Shown one piece after another: positions 39,579 through 48,694 of a stretch of 64,000 bases of DNA (the first letter of the stretch is position 1; each line of letters begins with the position of its first letter). The translations under genes and the position numbers were made by a program. Source of the stretch: Stercorarius parasiticus (lineage: Eukaryota > Chordata > Aves > Charadriiformes > Stercorariidae). Under the pieces are notes generated by a model, which was given only the letters and a program-made list of their open reading frames with translations, had not been told where the DNA came from and made no database searches. The stretch is taken from positions 264,085 through 328,084 of the forward strand of contig VWZL01000443.1 in the NCBI GenBank assembly GCA_013396915.1, read 5' to 3'.

Positions 39579-40176
39579 AGGTGGCACTTAGGGACATGGT
39601 TTAGTGGTGGACTTGGTAGTGCTAGGTTAATGGTTGGGCTTGACCTTAAAGGTCTCTTCCAACCAAAATGATTCTATGATTTTATGATTCTATGATTCTA
39701 TGAAACTGCAAGTTTTGCACAAAGCTCAGTATGTGAAAGAAACTAGAATGTTTACCTGCCCAGATTAACATGTCTCTGATGCTTCATGAGTGGGTTAGGG
39801 GGCTTTCTGTGATATTTCCTTGCTTGGAGTACTGCTTTATGGGTAACATATTTACAGCGGCTCCTGAAATGAACAGCTACTCTTGAAAACTGTACTCCAC
39901 AAAGCACAATGGATTATTTACTCAAAAAATCACTAATAAATTCTGCTACTCTGGGCCACGGTGTCTCCTTTGCTTTTATTAAAATTTAATTAGATTGAAC
40001 TTTATTGAAAACAGTCATGTGGAGAATCTTCTTTACGTCAGTGAAAAGAAATGAGAACTATTTTAATTACGTTCAGAAGGAGAAGTGGTTGGCTCCATTT
40101 GAGAATTTGGACAGATTCTCAAGTGTATTGCTGACTGTGCTCCCTTCCTAGCACAGGCCTGTGGGCCCAAATTTGA

Positions 40177-40206
40177 TTTTTTTGTTTTGTTTTGTTTTGT
40201 TTTTTT
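40177..40206 (+). repeat. (TTTTG)n simple repeat
   Basis: Four consecutive TTTTG units flanked by T runs. It is a pentanucleotide microsatellite. Confidence 0.9.
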
Positions 40207-42319
40207 AAGTAATTCAATGTTCCATGATTAAAATTCTCTGACTCTTGTTTTGTTTGTTTGCTTGCTTGCTTTGGATTTAATATTTTGTCTGAAAACTATT
40301 TATTTTTTCGGTAGGAATTAGGCTTGATTTGTTGTAAGAGCAAAAAACAGGGAAAATTGAACCCAGTACTTCTAAACAGGTTATGAAAGTGCATGGTGGA
40401 AATAATTATATATACGAGTTGCTTAACAACTTACAAAAATGCTTTTATTTAATTCAGCAGAAGTTAGGAAATCAGTTGTCCCCACTGTAACCAGATACTT
40501 GTGTGGAGGCTCCCCAGGAATGATTTCCTGGCATCTCTCCGTACCTCTCCTTTTTGGAAATGTAAGCTGTCATTCTAACTCTGCACTAAGGAGGGGAACG
40601 CACAGGAAGCACACTAGTTAAAAATCAGGCAATTACTTTCTAACTCTGGGCTTTATTTTCTCCCAGTTGCTCTCTGCATTAAATTAATAACTGAGCTCAC
40701 CAGATCTACATTTTATGCTTTCCTCTTAATCTTTTCTGTCTAAAACACTGAGAAATAACAGACTACGTTTTCTCTGGTGGATAGCTGAAATGCCCTTAGC
40801 AAGGAGTTCTGCTGTGTAAATGAGGCCAAGTTGGAATTGCTGTGTGGGCAGGCAATGCCTAATAGAGTAAGAAGTGGCTCAGAAGTCAGAAGCTTTATAA
40901 AAAAAGTATCTAGCCCATGGAAATCCTCTTGCCCTCACTGTATGCCTGTGTAAAATTGTTACTTCATCACTGAACAGCTTCCACTGCAGTTCTATGCCTA
41001 CATCTCAATTTTTGTGTGTTTCCTGTCAATCTCAATGCTTACTACCTACAATATAAAGCTTGTATATAGACTAATGTGCATTGAGACCCACAGTAAAAAT
41101 ACACATAGTATCATCTGTGTGGTAAAATATTGCCACTTTGGAATTTCCCTACCTATCCTTTTATCAGAAACATTGACAGGTGAGGAGATTCAATTTTTTC
41201 ACTGGTAACAATGTTCTCCTCCCTGCTTTCTTCTGCTCTCCTCTCCTCACTCCACTCCCCCCAAAAACCCCTTCCCTACCAAAACCCAAACATGGACAGA
41301 GCCCTGGAAGAGAGGAGACTAAAGCCTGAAATTTGTGTAAGAGCAAATAAATGCTATTCTGCATTCCTTTTACCCTTCTGCCACGATTAGTACTTCCAAA
41401 AAGAACAATGAAAGACTGAAGCCAGATTTTTTTTCAACTATTATTTAAAGAAGTCCATTTTTATTGCCAATGTAGACAAAATGCATTTGAACTTATTAAT
41501 TCTAATAATAATTTCCTGTTTTAGCTAGTGCTTAGTGGTTAGAGGACCAAGGTGTAATAATTCACTGGAGGAATGTGTTTGATTTTCATGGCTGGGCCAA
41601 AAAAATCTTCTAAGTCATTCTCTTTATACCCATAAACCCAAAGATGAATAACCCGGTCAAACTGTGTTAATTAAGTTTCTCATAACTGCTAAATACAGAG
41701 GCTTTGGAATGTGCCACGTCTCAGTGTTCCTGAATGTGGAAGGTCTCAATACTTGGAAGTTCTCTAGCACGCGGTATTTTAAAAATTAACATAGTGCACT
41801 GTATAGTAAAGTATTTTTGGCTTTGCCGTACTTAATGTTTCTCAAATCTTCAATGGTTTTGCTTGATACCCAATATTAATGAAGATTCTTTGTAATAAAA
41901 AAAATACAACCCTTTGGTGGGGAACAAGATGCACTGGAGGGAATAAAATTATTGTTTATGTTTCCTGTTACTGCAAACTCAAGACTGAGCTGTGACAGTC
42001 AGCAGGAGTCCTTGCATGGTATCCTTCCCAGTGAAAGTTTTGCACGTTAGACTTTTTTCTTTTTCAGACTGTGGTCTATGTATAACCATTTTTCCACTGG
42101 AGCTGATTGTGCAGGGTACTCCACTCTGCTGGAGTGAGGCACGTTGAGGCTACTGGTGTAACCAGAACTGCCTCGCTCGTCAGTAGTGTTCCCTTCTCTG
42201 CCAGGCTCTGCTCCCCCAACAGTGACTTTTATCTCATTTTTTCAAGTAAGGCAGGAAGCTTGGTTGTATTTCTGCCTGGGGAAACTTAATTTCCCAGGTG
42301 CATATTAAGATAAACACCC

Positions 42320-42347
42320 TGTGTGTGTGTGTGTGTCTCTGTGTGTG
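42320..42347 (+). repeat. (TG)n microsatellite
   Basis: Eight GT units, then a CTCT interruption, then three more GT units. It is a short interrupted dinucleotide repeat. Confidence 0.9.
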
Positions 42348-43227
42348 CCTCCAGCATTTCATCTCTACTTTAAAACGGTCATTGGGCATTACAGTAAATC
42401 AGTTTTTCTTGAGGAGTGCTTAGCAACTGAACTGTGTTGCCACAGTTTCTCCACAAAGTACAGGTCCTATATTTTGACTGCTAGCAAAATTATATAATAC
42501 TATGCAATAAAACACACTACAAAAATGTATCTTGTACATAATTCTAGTGAATAAAACTGCAGAATTTGTCTTTCCTATTCCCCTTTGCTTGCTTTCTTGC
42601 TTGCTGCCATTAATATTGTCATTTTTCTTCCTTTTTCAAGATAACTTGCTGTTTCCTTATGAAGCCTTACTTCTCATTTTTATCACTTCCTTACCAAAAT
42701 ATTACTATTTGTTTCTCCTTAAAGCATTGTATTAAAATAAAAATGTTGTCTTTACATGTATCTTAATGCAGCATAGGAGGTGTACTTTTTTCTATGCTTT
42801 CTAGGCAGTCACTGTAATTTTAAAGCACTTGGGGCATATATACATCCATAGATTCTTGCTTGGTCAAGCTAAAATAATATTCTTGGTTTCCTGTTGAAAA
42901 TTGCATCAGATTTTTCATGTTAAATGCTTGGCCATTTATGGCATCAAAAAGCTTAAAAGCAGTTTTAAATCTTGTTGAAGCCTTATGAAGCTATAAGATG
43001 GAGTGATTTCTGAAGTACTTTGTTTGACCAAAGTGTTTTTGTTGCGCTTTATGGAAAATATTAGGGAAGATGAATACTGCTGTTTTAATTAAAAAGTAAC
43101 ATTCAATAATATTAGGCTAATTGATTCATCAAGTACGAAATGCAAAGAAAGGAGGGACACTTTCTGTATAAGATGCATGAATATGCCCCGCATTACAAAA
43201 CAATTCCATTTTTTGACTGCTGTAATT

Positions 43228-43315
43228 GTTTTAGCAATTTAGGATTGGAAGGGACCCTCTACGCTGTTGACTTTAGTTCTCTGCTGCTGGAGACAGCCAC
43301 ATCACAAAAAAGCCG
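43228..43315 (-). mobile_element. Old diverged CR1-like fragment
   Basis: TTAGGATTGGAAGGGACCCT is the reverse complement of the CR1 3' UTR end (the usual AGGGTCCCTTCCAA-type text). The part that follows is too diverged for certain alignment, and the octamer tail is not preserved. It is probably an ancient amniote CR1 copy on the minus strand. Confidence 0.55.
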
Positions 43316-43440
43316 AAGAAACTTAACAGCATTCCTTGTGAAATTGTTCCAGCTTCTTTCCCACATGAGTCCCACTAGAAGGCTGCCGAAGAATGCCATT
43401 CCTCCAATTATTAGAAGCATCTTTTAAGTTTTCCAGCCTC

Positions 43441-43488
43441 TTTTTTTCTTTTTTTTTCTTTTTTTTTTTCTGCTTANTTTTTTTCCCC
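43441..43488 (+). repeat. T-rich tract with one ambiguous base
   Basis: T runs broken by single C residues, with an N at 43477. It marks the left border of the CpG island. The ambiguous base indicates poor sequence quality. Confidence 0.85.
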
Positions 43489-43489
43489 C

Positions 43490-43965
43490 TGCGCCTTGCC
43501 GCCACTGCCCTTTCGCCTGAATACCTGCTTCCTCTTACAGCAAAACTCACCCCAGATGTTCCCGCAGCGGCCGCCCAGACCCACACCCGCACCCCCCCGG
43601 CCCCATAACCACCTCCACCCCCCGCGGACGGGAACCTGTCACCGGGGGCTGGCAAAACTCCCGGCGGGGGCACGGGGGGGCAATAAAAGAGCTCGGCGCA
43701 GGCAGAAGCGCCCGCAGAGGCTGATGGCGGGGGGTCCGGGGGGGTTGAGGGGACAGGGAGGACCGTGAGGACCGGGTGGAAGCGGGGGCGACGGGGGGTA
43801 CCCGGGAGGCTAGGGGAGAGGGCGGGCGCCGGCGTCGGGTGATCTGTCGGCCCGGCCATTGGGTACCGCGGGAGGGGGCGGGACCTGAAGAGGCTCCCAG
43901 CCCCGCCCCTCAGGCCCCGCCCAGCCCCGCCCCTCCCGGCGCAGCCGCGAACGGGAAAAATGGCT
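43490..43965. promoter_or_regulatory. CpG island, likely gene promoter, broken by a gap
   Basis: This is a sharply bounded GC-rich, CpG-rich block in AT-rich DNA. Visible elements include a NotI-type GCGGCCGC (43567-43574), AATAAAAG (43682-43689), a G-quadruplex motif (43729-43758), an inverted CCAAT box (ATTGG, 43858-43862), a GGGGGCGGG box (43874-43882), three CCCCGCCC-type GC boxes (43901-43933) and a YY1-like AAAATGGC at 43957-43964. The YY1-like site next to the GC boxes would fit a start site reading rightwards into the gap. On the minus strand, a good splice-donor-like GGG|GTGAGT has its GT at 43549-43550, which would instead fit a first exon transcribed leftwards. A bidirectional promoter is possible. 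Open frames across it are expected by chance at this GC content. I cannot name the gene. Confidence 0.75.
43729..43758 (+). other. G-quadruplex motif
   Basis: Four G runs of at least three (GGGGGG, GGGGGGG, GGGG, GGG) are separated by loops of 3, 4 and 3 bases. This meets the usual G4 rule easily and sits inside the CpG island, where such motifs are common near transcription starts. Confidence 0.8.
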
Positions 43966-44026
43966 NNNNNNNNNNNNNNNNNNNNNNNNNNNNNNNNNNN
44001 NNNNNNNNNNNNNNNNNNNNNNNNNN
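43966..44026. other. Assembly gap (61 N) in the CpG island
   Basis: N run between the GC-boxed left part and a T11 tract followed by GGCGTCGCGCAGAAG. The missing bases probably include the core promoter, or part of it, if transcription runs rightwards. Confidence 0.97.
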
Positions 44027-44897
44027 TTTTTTTTTTTGGCGTCGCGCAGAAGAAGGAGAGAAACAGAAAATAGACAGATACATGTATGATGGCTTTTTTT
44101 CTCAGTGTCACAGATTGAAAGAAAGGGGAAAAAAAAGCCTCAAGACAGATACAATCCCAAAGTGTCATATTCTGAAGAAAAATTTAGGGAATGACTACGT
44201 AACATTACTGCAGCAATCTGAATGAAATGAAACAGAATGTTTATGATAAACAAATCAAACATCCATTTGACGTTTGAGGTAACGTTTTCTTTTTTCGAAG
44301 CTGAGCTGTGCAGGATTTTATTTTCTAATTTACACTGACTTGCACAGTCAAACTTTTTACTGTTTTTCCTGTATTTGATTTTTATGTTTTCCTGTTCAGT
44401 GATGTTTGTCGAACCGTATACGTCAATGGAACAGCAGCAGTCCTTAGGAAGGCGCCTTACTCCAAGGCAGGTGATACTGTTTCTGTGCTTGCAGGGCAGA
44501 ATGAAGCAGTTCAGATCACACACAGACATGCTTAGCCACGCAAGGTACATGTGAAATATTAACTTCATATACTGAAGTGTACAAAAAATGCAAACAAAAC
44601 AGTTATTTGCTCATTTTCATTGACAAGATTTCTGAAAATCAAACCACTACCTTTGATATTAATAATTTCAACAGGTATTAATCAGTTCCCACGTGGTTAC
44701 TCCATTATTTTAAAAAGCTCAACTTTTTCTTAAATCATTTGCTCCTTAAAACTCTATATCAAGAAAAAGAATTTTTGGACTATTGAGTGCTTTTTACAAA
44801 ACCAAGTGTTACGCATTCTAAAAGTTTCAAGTACATTCTACAAGTTTCCATAATTACAGAATATGTTTTTAAATCTCTTTGGAGTATACCGGGTCTA
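44027..44897. other. Right flank of CpG island, no recognised gene
   Basis: T11, then a short CpG-containing stretch (GGCGTCGCGCAG), then AT-rich sequence. It could be the 5' UTR or first intron of a rightward transcript. There is no strong splice donor close to the gap and no protein that I recognise. Confidence 0.35.
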
Positions 44898-45055
44898 ATC
44901 ATAGGGCTGAAAGGTACCTGAGGAAATAACTCAGTCAATTTTGCTTCCTCAAGGAAGTATCAAATATACCTATATCATTCTTGATGAAATAGCCGTGTAA
45001 TATATTCTTAGGGACCTTTAGTGATGGGCATTTTATGGTCTTCTTAAAGAAATTA
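44898..45055 (-). mobile_element. Ancient CR1/L3-like fragment
   Basis: Reading on the + strand, the order ATCATAGGGCTGAAAGGTACC, a diverged AACTCAGTCAA, ...CCTCAAGGAAG..., TTCTTAGGGACCTTTAGTGATGGGCA follows the reverse complement of an old amniote CR1/L3 3' region (GCTGGAAGGGACCT...AGTGATGG). Divergence is high and the ends are approximate. The copy predates the + strand CR1 copies. Confidence 0.6.
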
Positions 45056-48018
45056 TAAATTATAGTAGTGCTGCTTGGTGTCCTTACATCAGAGGTTCTG
45101 TGTCCCCGTGTAGTCCAAGAGACTTTCAGAGAAGTGGTAATCACTACCTTTCTCTGTTGCTTCTGCACTTTCAAGAGTCGCTGGTTCTACTGCTTGTAAC
45201 AAGAGACAAATATTGCAACTAAAAACTCCAGGCTGGAAAGATGAAAATCCTCCAATTCTCAGGACTGTGCCATTGTAAATATAAAAAGTTTCGACAATCC
45301 TAGGAAAGCTGTTAAATGTTGGTATAAGCGGGTAAATGTTGGTAGTGTGGGGAACTGGTGTTGGAAATAAATTGATATCCCAGGACGGTTTCTACTCTTA
45401 GGGTGAGTTAACACGACCTAGACATTGAGAAATTGTTCTCTGTTGCTCTTGCTGTCCTCCAAGCAGAAATGTCTTACAGGTTTCCAATAGTCAAATCTTT
45501 AAGCTAGGTAGGACTAACGCAGGGTAGGCATGTACTAGCAATGAGTTAATTATGAAAAAAAAACCCCACATGGCTCTGTGATAAAAGCATGTATTACTGG
45601 ACACCAAACCCTGAGCAAATGTGTTAATGTTTACCAGGGAAATAAAAATAATATTTGAGGCTATAAAAGTTGTGAACTGCATTAAAAGTAAGCCTAGCAA
45701 AATACACATTATATTATGTGCTAAAGGGCATTCTATAACAGCCCCTTTTCCACACCACTGTCTCAAAAGGCATAACTTTAATTCCTGAATATGCCAAAAG
45801 GCTTTCATTTGAGATGCTTGATTGAAAGTCATTGAGCCTTTAACTGTTATTAATACCTTTTAGTTCGTTTTTTTTTTTTCCTGAGATGAGTGTGTGACTT
45901 GTCATATGTTAGGAGGTCAATGAGTTGCTAAAAATATGGACAAAGAACGTCCTGCTGTTGTTCTGCCTTGACTTCCACCACCGTATCAATTGCAAAACTT
46001 GGTTTTAAGACTTGAATTGAAATTGGCAGCCTTATGCCAGGGAAGATGAGTACTTTCAGCCTAACTGTTGGTAAATTATTGATGTACCATTTTAATTTCC
46101 TAAGAATATTGCTTTCTCCGTCCTGATGTGTTTTGCCTGTATGTTACACCAAGTAAGGAAATGGATGAAGAGTGGTGTGGAAAGATTCCAGGACAGCAGA
46201 ATTATGAACTGACCTATCAAATGCAATGCTAATTTTTTACAATCAGTTGTCTCTGAGCAGCAATTGCGGATCATTTTACAAGGTGCATGTGTTTCTGTTG
46301 TAAACATGATTTTATACATGTCAATAAATAAGAAAATTCTATTTGTTGCTAGCATGTCAGAATTATACTTCTTTTTAGGTGGCCTACATATAGGTAGGTA
46401 ACCTTCAGAAAGAAAACAAACTGAAAAAATTTATTGCAGATGATTAACATAGCATGCATTTTCATTTATTTAGTTATTCTATATTAAAAAATAATGATTC
46501 TGGTAAGGTTATCTAGATTTATCGAAAACTTGTGTTTAAACCTCATTATTAATTTAAGCATTATTTTTTTTTCTGGTAACAGTATTACTTTGTTCATAAG
46601 AATATCACATATAGGGACAGTCAACAAATCACAGTTTTTTAAACTGGACTCTTTGATATCTCTGTTTTGAAGAAGAATGGACAGGAAAATATTAAGGGTT
46701 TTAAATATTTCTTAATGAACTTCAGGTTCTTCAGGTGCTTTTTCTTTTAATCTTTTTCTATGGACAGATGATCATAAAGTAGTAAAACCGTCATTACATG
46801 CTTGTGCTAAAAAGAAGTGCTAATCCATATTTTAATTACAAGTAAATATTGAAATAAATCAAGCTGTTTCTCCAAATTTTATTTGGTAGAGCATTAGATT
46901 TGAGAATTTGGATAAGGAAAAACAGATACTATTTAATATGAAAAAGATTTCGCTATTATACATGATCTGGTTATTAGAAACTGGAAAAAAATGGAAAAGG
47001 ACTTTTTTTTTTTATTTAGTTTTTTTTAAGACATGGAGGACATTGCAGATTGACATTACAGAGGATTGAGCTGTCCTTTGCATAGAGTTTCCTTTCAGTG
47101 TCCGTGAACTGCATGATGCCCCAGTCTGAACATAGGATGTCATTGGAGCTCCCACTGTGTGCCATTGTGGAGCTGTTACGATCAGTCACACACACTGGTA
47201 GACCTCTGTTTCCATTTCTGTATCTCCAACCCATTGCTTTCAGTCAATCCAACATTACTGGAACAAGTTTAGGTAACCTGTCTAATTCAATGTTTTATTG
47301 GGTATTTATTCAAAAGAATAGATTAAAAAAACCCCAACCTTGCTTTTTCCCAAGAGGGGAAACAAATCTCTTCTACAACTAATGCAGCAATTCCTTGTTA
47401 GCTGCAGCTTCTGTCATAGAAAGCAGCCGATAGTCTAGACAATCACATGCATCAAGGACTGTAATAAGACTGATATTTTGCTGAAAGAATGTAATTTTTG
47501 ACAGCTCTACAATTCTGAATCAGAAATTATATTGGGGTATAACAAATTGCTGTTCTAGTTGAGCTCCTCAGAGCTCCTCTTCTTAGGGCTTCCTAGAGAT
47601 ATCTTAGATGAAAGCTGGTTTAGTGTAGTACAGTGCTCCGGGGAGCAACTGATGCCTTAGACACAAAATGCTATACAGTCTAGTTTCTGAGGATTTCCAC
47701 TTCTCAGTCCTTCCTTTTTTTCTCAGGGAACACTTTCACAAGGGGATGCTTTGGTCTGAAGCTGGTTTCAGGCCTGGGATCAGAGGATCTCTCCTTGAGA
47801 GGTAAAAAGTTTTACTGCAATAATTTTTAATGTGTAGATATGAAAAAAGAGATTGGAGATCAAAACTCTTTCAAGAAATCTGAAAATTCAGGCCTGGGGG
47901 TGACTTTCATGATAATACTGTTGCTTCAAAAGGCAAATACCTCAAGAAGATTCTTCACCTTGCTGGATCTCACATTTTAGCATTTTCACAGGTCTGTCTG
48001 CACTAGCTGAGGTACAAC
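45056..48018. other. Unique DNA, one candidate open frame, no recognised gene
   Basis: AT-rich, with a short imperfect duplication of GTTAAATGTTGGTA near 45312-45346. The minus-strand frame at 47016-47234 is listed on its own. Nothing else is recognised. Confidence 0.4.
47016..47234 (-). other. Candidate small coding segment or retrocopy end (72 codons), unidentified
   Basis: On the minus strand a 72-codon frame starts at an ATG with G at -3 and G at +4 (a good Kozak context) and has an in-frame stop four codons upstream. Its text is not low-complexity (SSTMAHSGSSNDILCSDWGI in the middle) and looks more protein-like than other frames in this window. The stop codon overlaps AATAAA (minus strand, 47011-47016), followed at once by eleven A. 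That arrangement resembles the 3' end of a retroposed cDNA, though a real poly(A) tail would normally lie 10-30 bases beyond the signal. I do not recognise the protein. It could be a real exon, a retrocopy fragment, or chance. Confidence 0.25.
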
Positions 48019-48689
48019 TGTCCTGGCTTGAGCCACACAGGACTAATTTCTCTCTAATGCTGGGGAAAACTGCACTTTTAGAAGACTCTAGTGTCTGAAT
48101 TCGGGAAAATATTTACTTTATAGCCAGCTAGGCTATGTGAGATTCAAGGCCTCAGTGTTTTCAAGCCTTGCCAGGTGTGGGGATGAGGAGGAGCGAGGCC
48201 TGGGCATTTGACCTGGGCTGGCCGACTGGCTTATTTCATACTGTGAATGTCACGTTCAATATAAATTAGAAAGTTCACTGCGTAGTCTCTCTCTCCCTTG
48301 ATGGTGGAGGTCCAGAGAACTCCTTGCCCTGGTGCCGGACCCCTGAGCCCTTCCCTTCCTCCCAAAGCCGTAACGCTCACAGTGTCCGACATTTGCTGTC
48401 CACTGCTGGGAGTGCACAGCTTCCTACTGATGGAATTGGCTGAGTATAATTCTTGTATATCTTATATTAATATTGGGATGAATACTGGTTCTTTAGTATT
48501 ATTGTTAATTATTTAGTCTTATCCTATTAAATCTATTTATCCTATTTAATCTATCTTATTAAATCTATAAAATCAACCCTCGTGTTTCCTTACTTTCCCC
48601 GATTCCCATTTACGGGTGGGGAGGGGTCATCAGGTGATAGAATAATTGTCTAAATGACTATAAATTGTTATGGGTTTTCTCAAAACATA
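48019..48689 (+). mobile_element. Solo LTR of an avian endogenous retrovirus with candidate target duplication
   Basis: Begins TGTCCTGGCTTGAGCC and runs to about AAAACATA. The body matches, from memory, an LTR type recurring in bird genomes: TATAAAT (48260-48266) in CACGTTCAATATAAATTAG, then a start-site-like region, GACCCCTGAGCCCTTCC, CAGTGTCCGACATTTGCTG, ATGGAATTGGCTGAGTATAA, a run of degenerate CTATTAAAT repeats, and the 3' GGTGGGGAGGGGTCATCAGG. ACAAC at 48014-48018 is repeated at 48690-48694, a plausible 5-bp target-site duplication, though the 3' boundary is ambiguous by a few bases because the expected CA end lies at 48687 or 48692. No internal viral genes remain. A 72-codon frame inside it is incidental. 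Confidence 0.8.
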
Positions 48690-48694
48690 ACAAC

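Larger units (their letters stand above)
38108..39702 (+). mobile_element. CR1 LINE carrying part of the ORF2 reverse transcriptase
   Basis: This is the longest CR1 copy in the window (about 1.6 kb). It is truncated at the 5' end, inside the reverse-transcriptase domain of ORF2. Visible in order are the TGPDGIH-type segment (around 38200), NYRPVSL (frame 38314-38622), LDFSKAFDTVSHSILL, then a damaged PQGS region near 38735-38765, then the catalytic box read as SADDT (near 38820-38836). Beyond this, a long open frame (38829-39578, 249 codons) covers the C-terminal part, including [27 protein letters not shown]. The 3' UTR ends in four octamers (39671-39702), three being ATTCTATG and one ATTTTATG. 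Stops after ILLD and frameshifts near the PQGS motif make it non-functional. Confidence 0.96.
39703..43227. other. Unique DNA with small simple repeats, no recognised gene
   Basis: No gene recognised. It contains a (TTTTG)4 pentamer tract near 40177-40206, TTTG/TTGC tetramers at about 40248-40272 and a TG dinucleotide run at 42320-42347. The AT-rich block just after the CR1 (about 39960-40080) contains several ATTA cores but no other recognisable signal. Confidence 0.45.

Noticed and set aside
43323..44168. A 281-codon minus-strand frame over the CpG island
   Set aside because: It spans 61 N and an ambiguous base, and stop codons are rare in GC-rich DNA by chance; the text is proline/alanine/glycine-rich with no domain.
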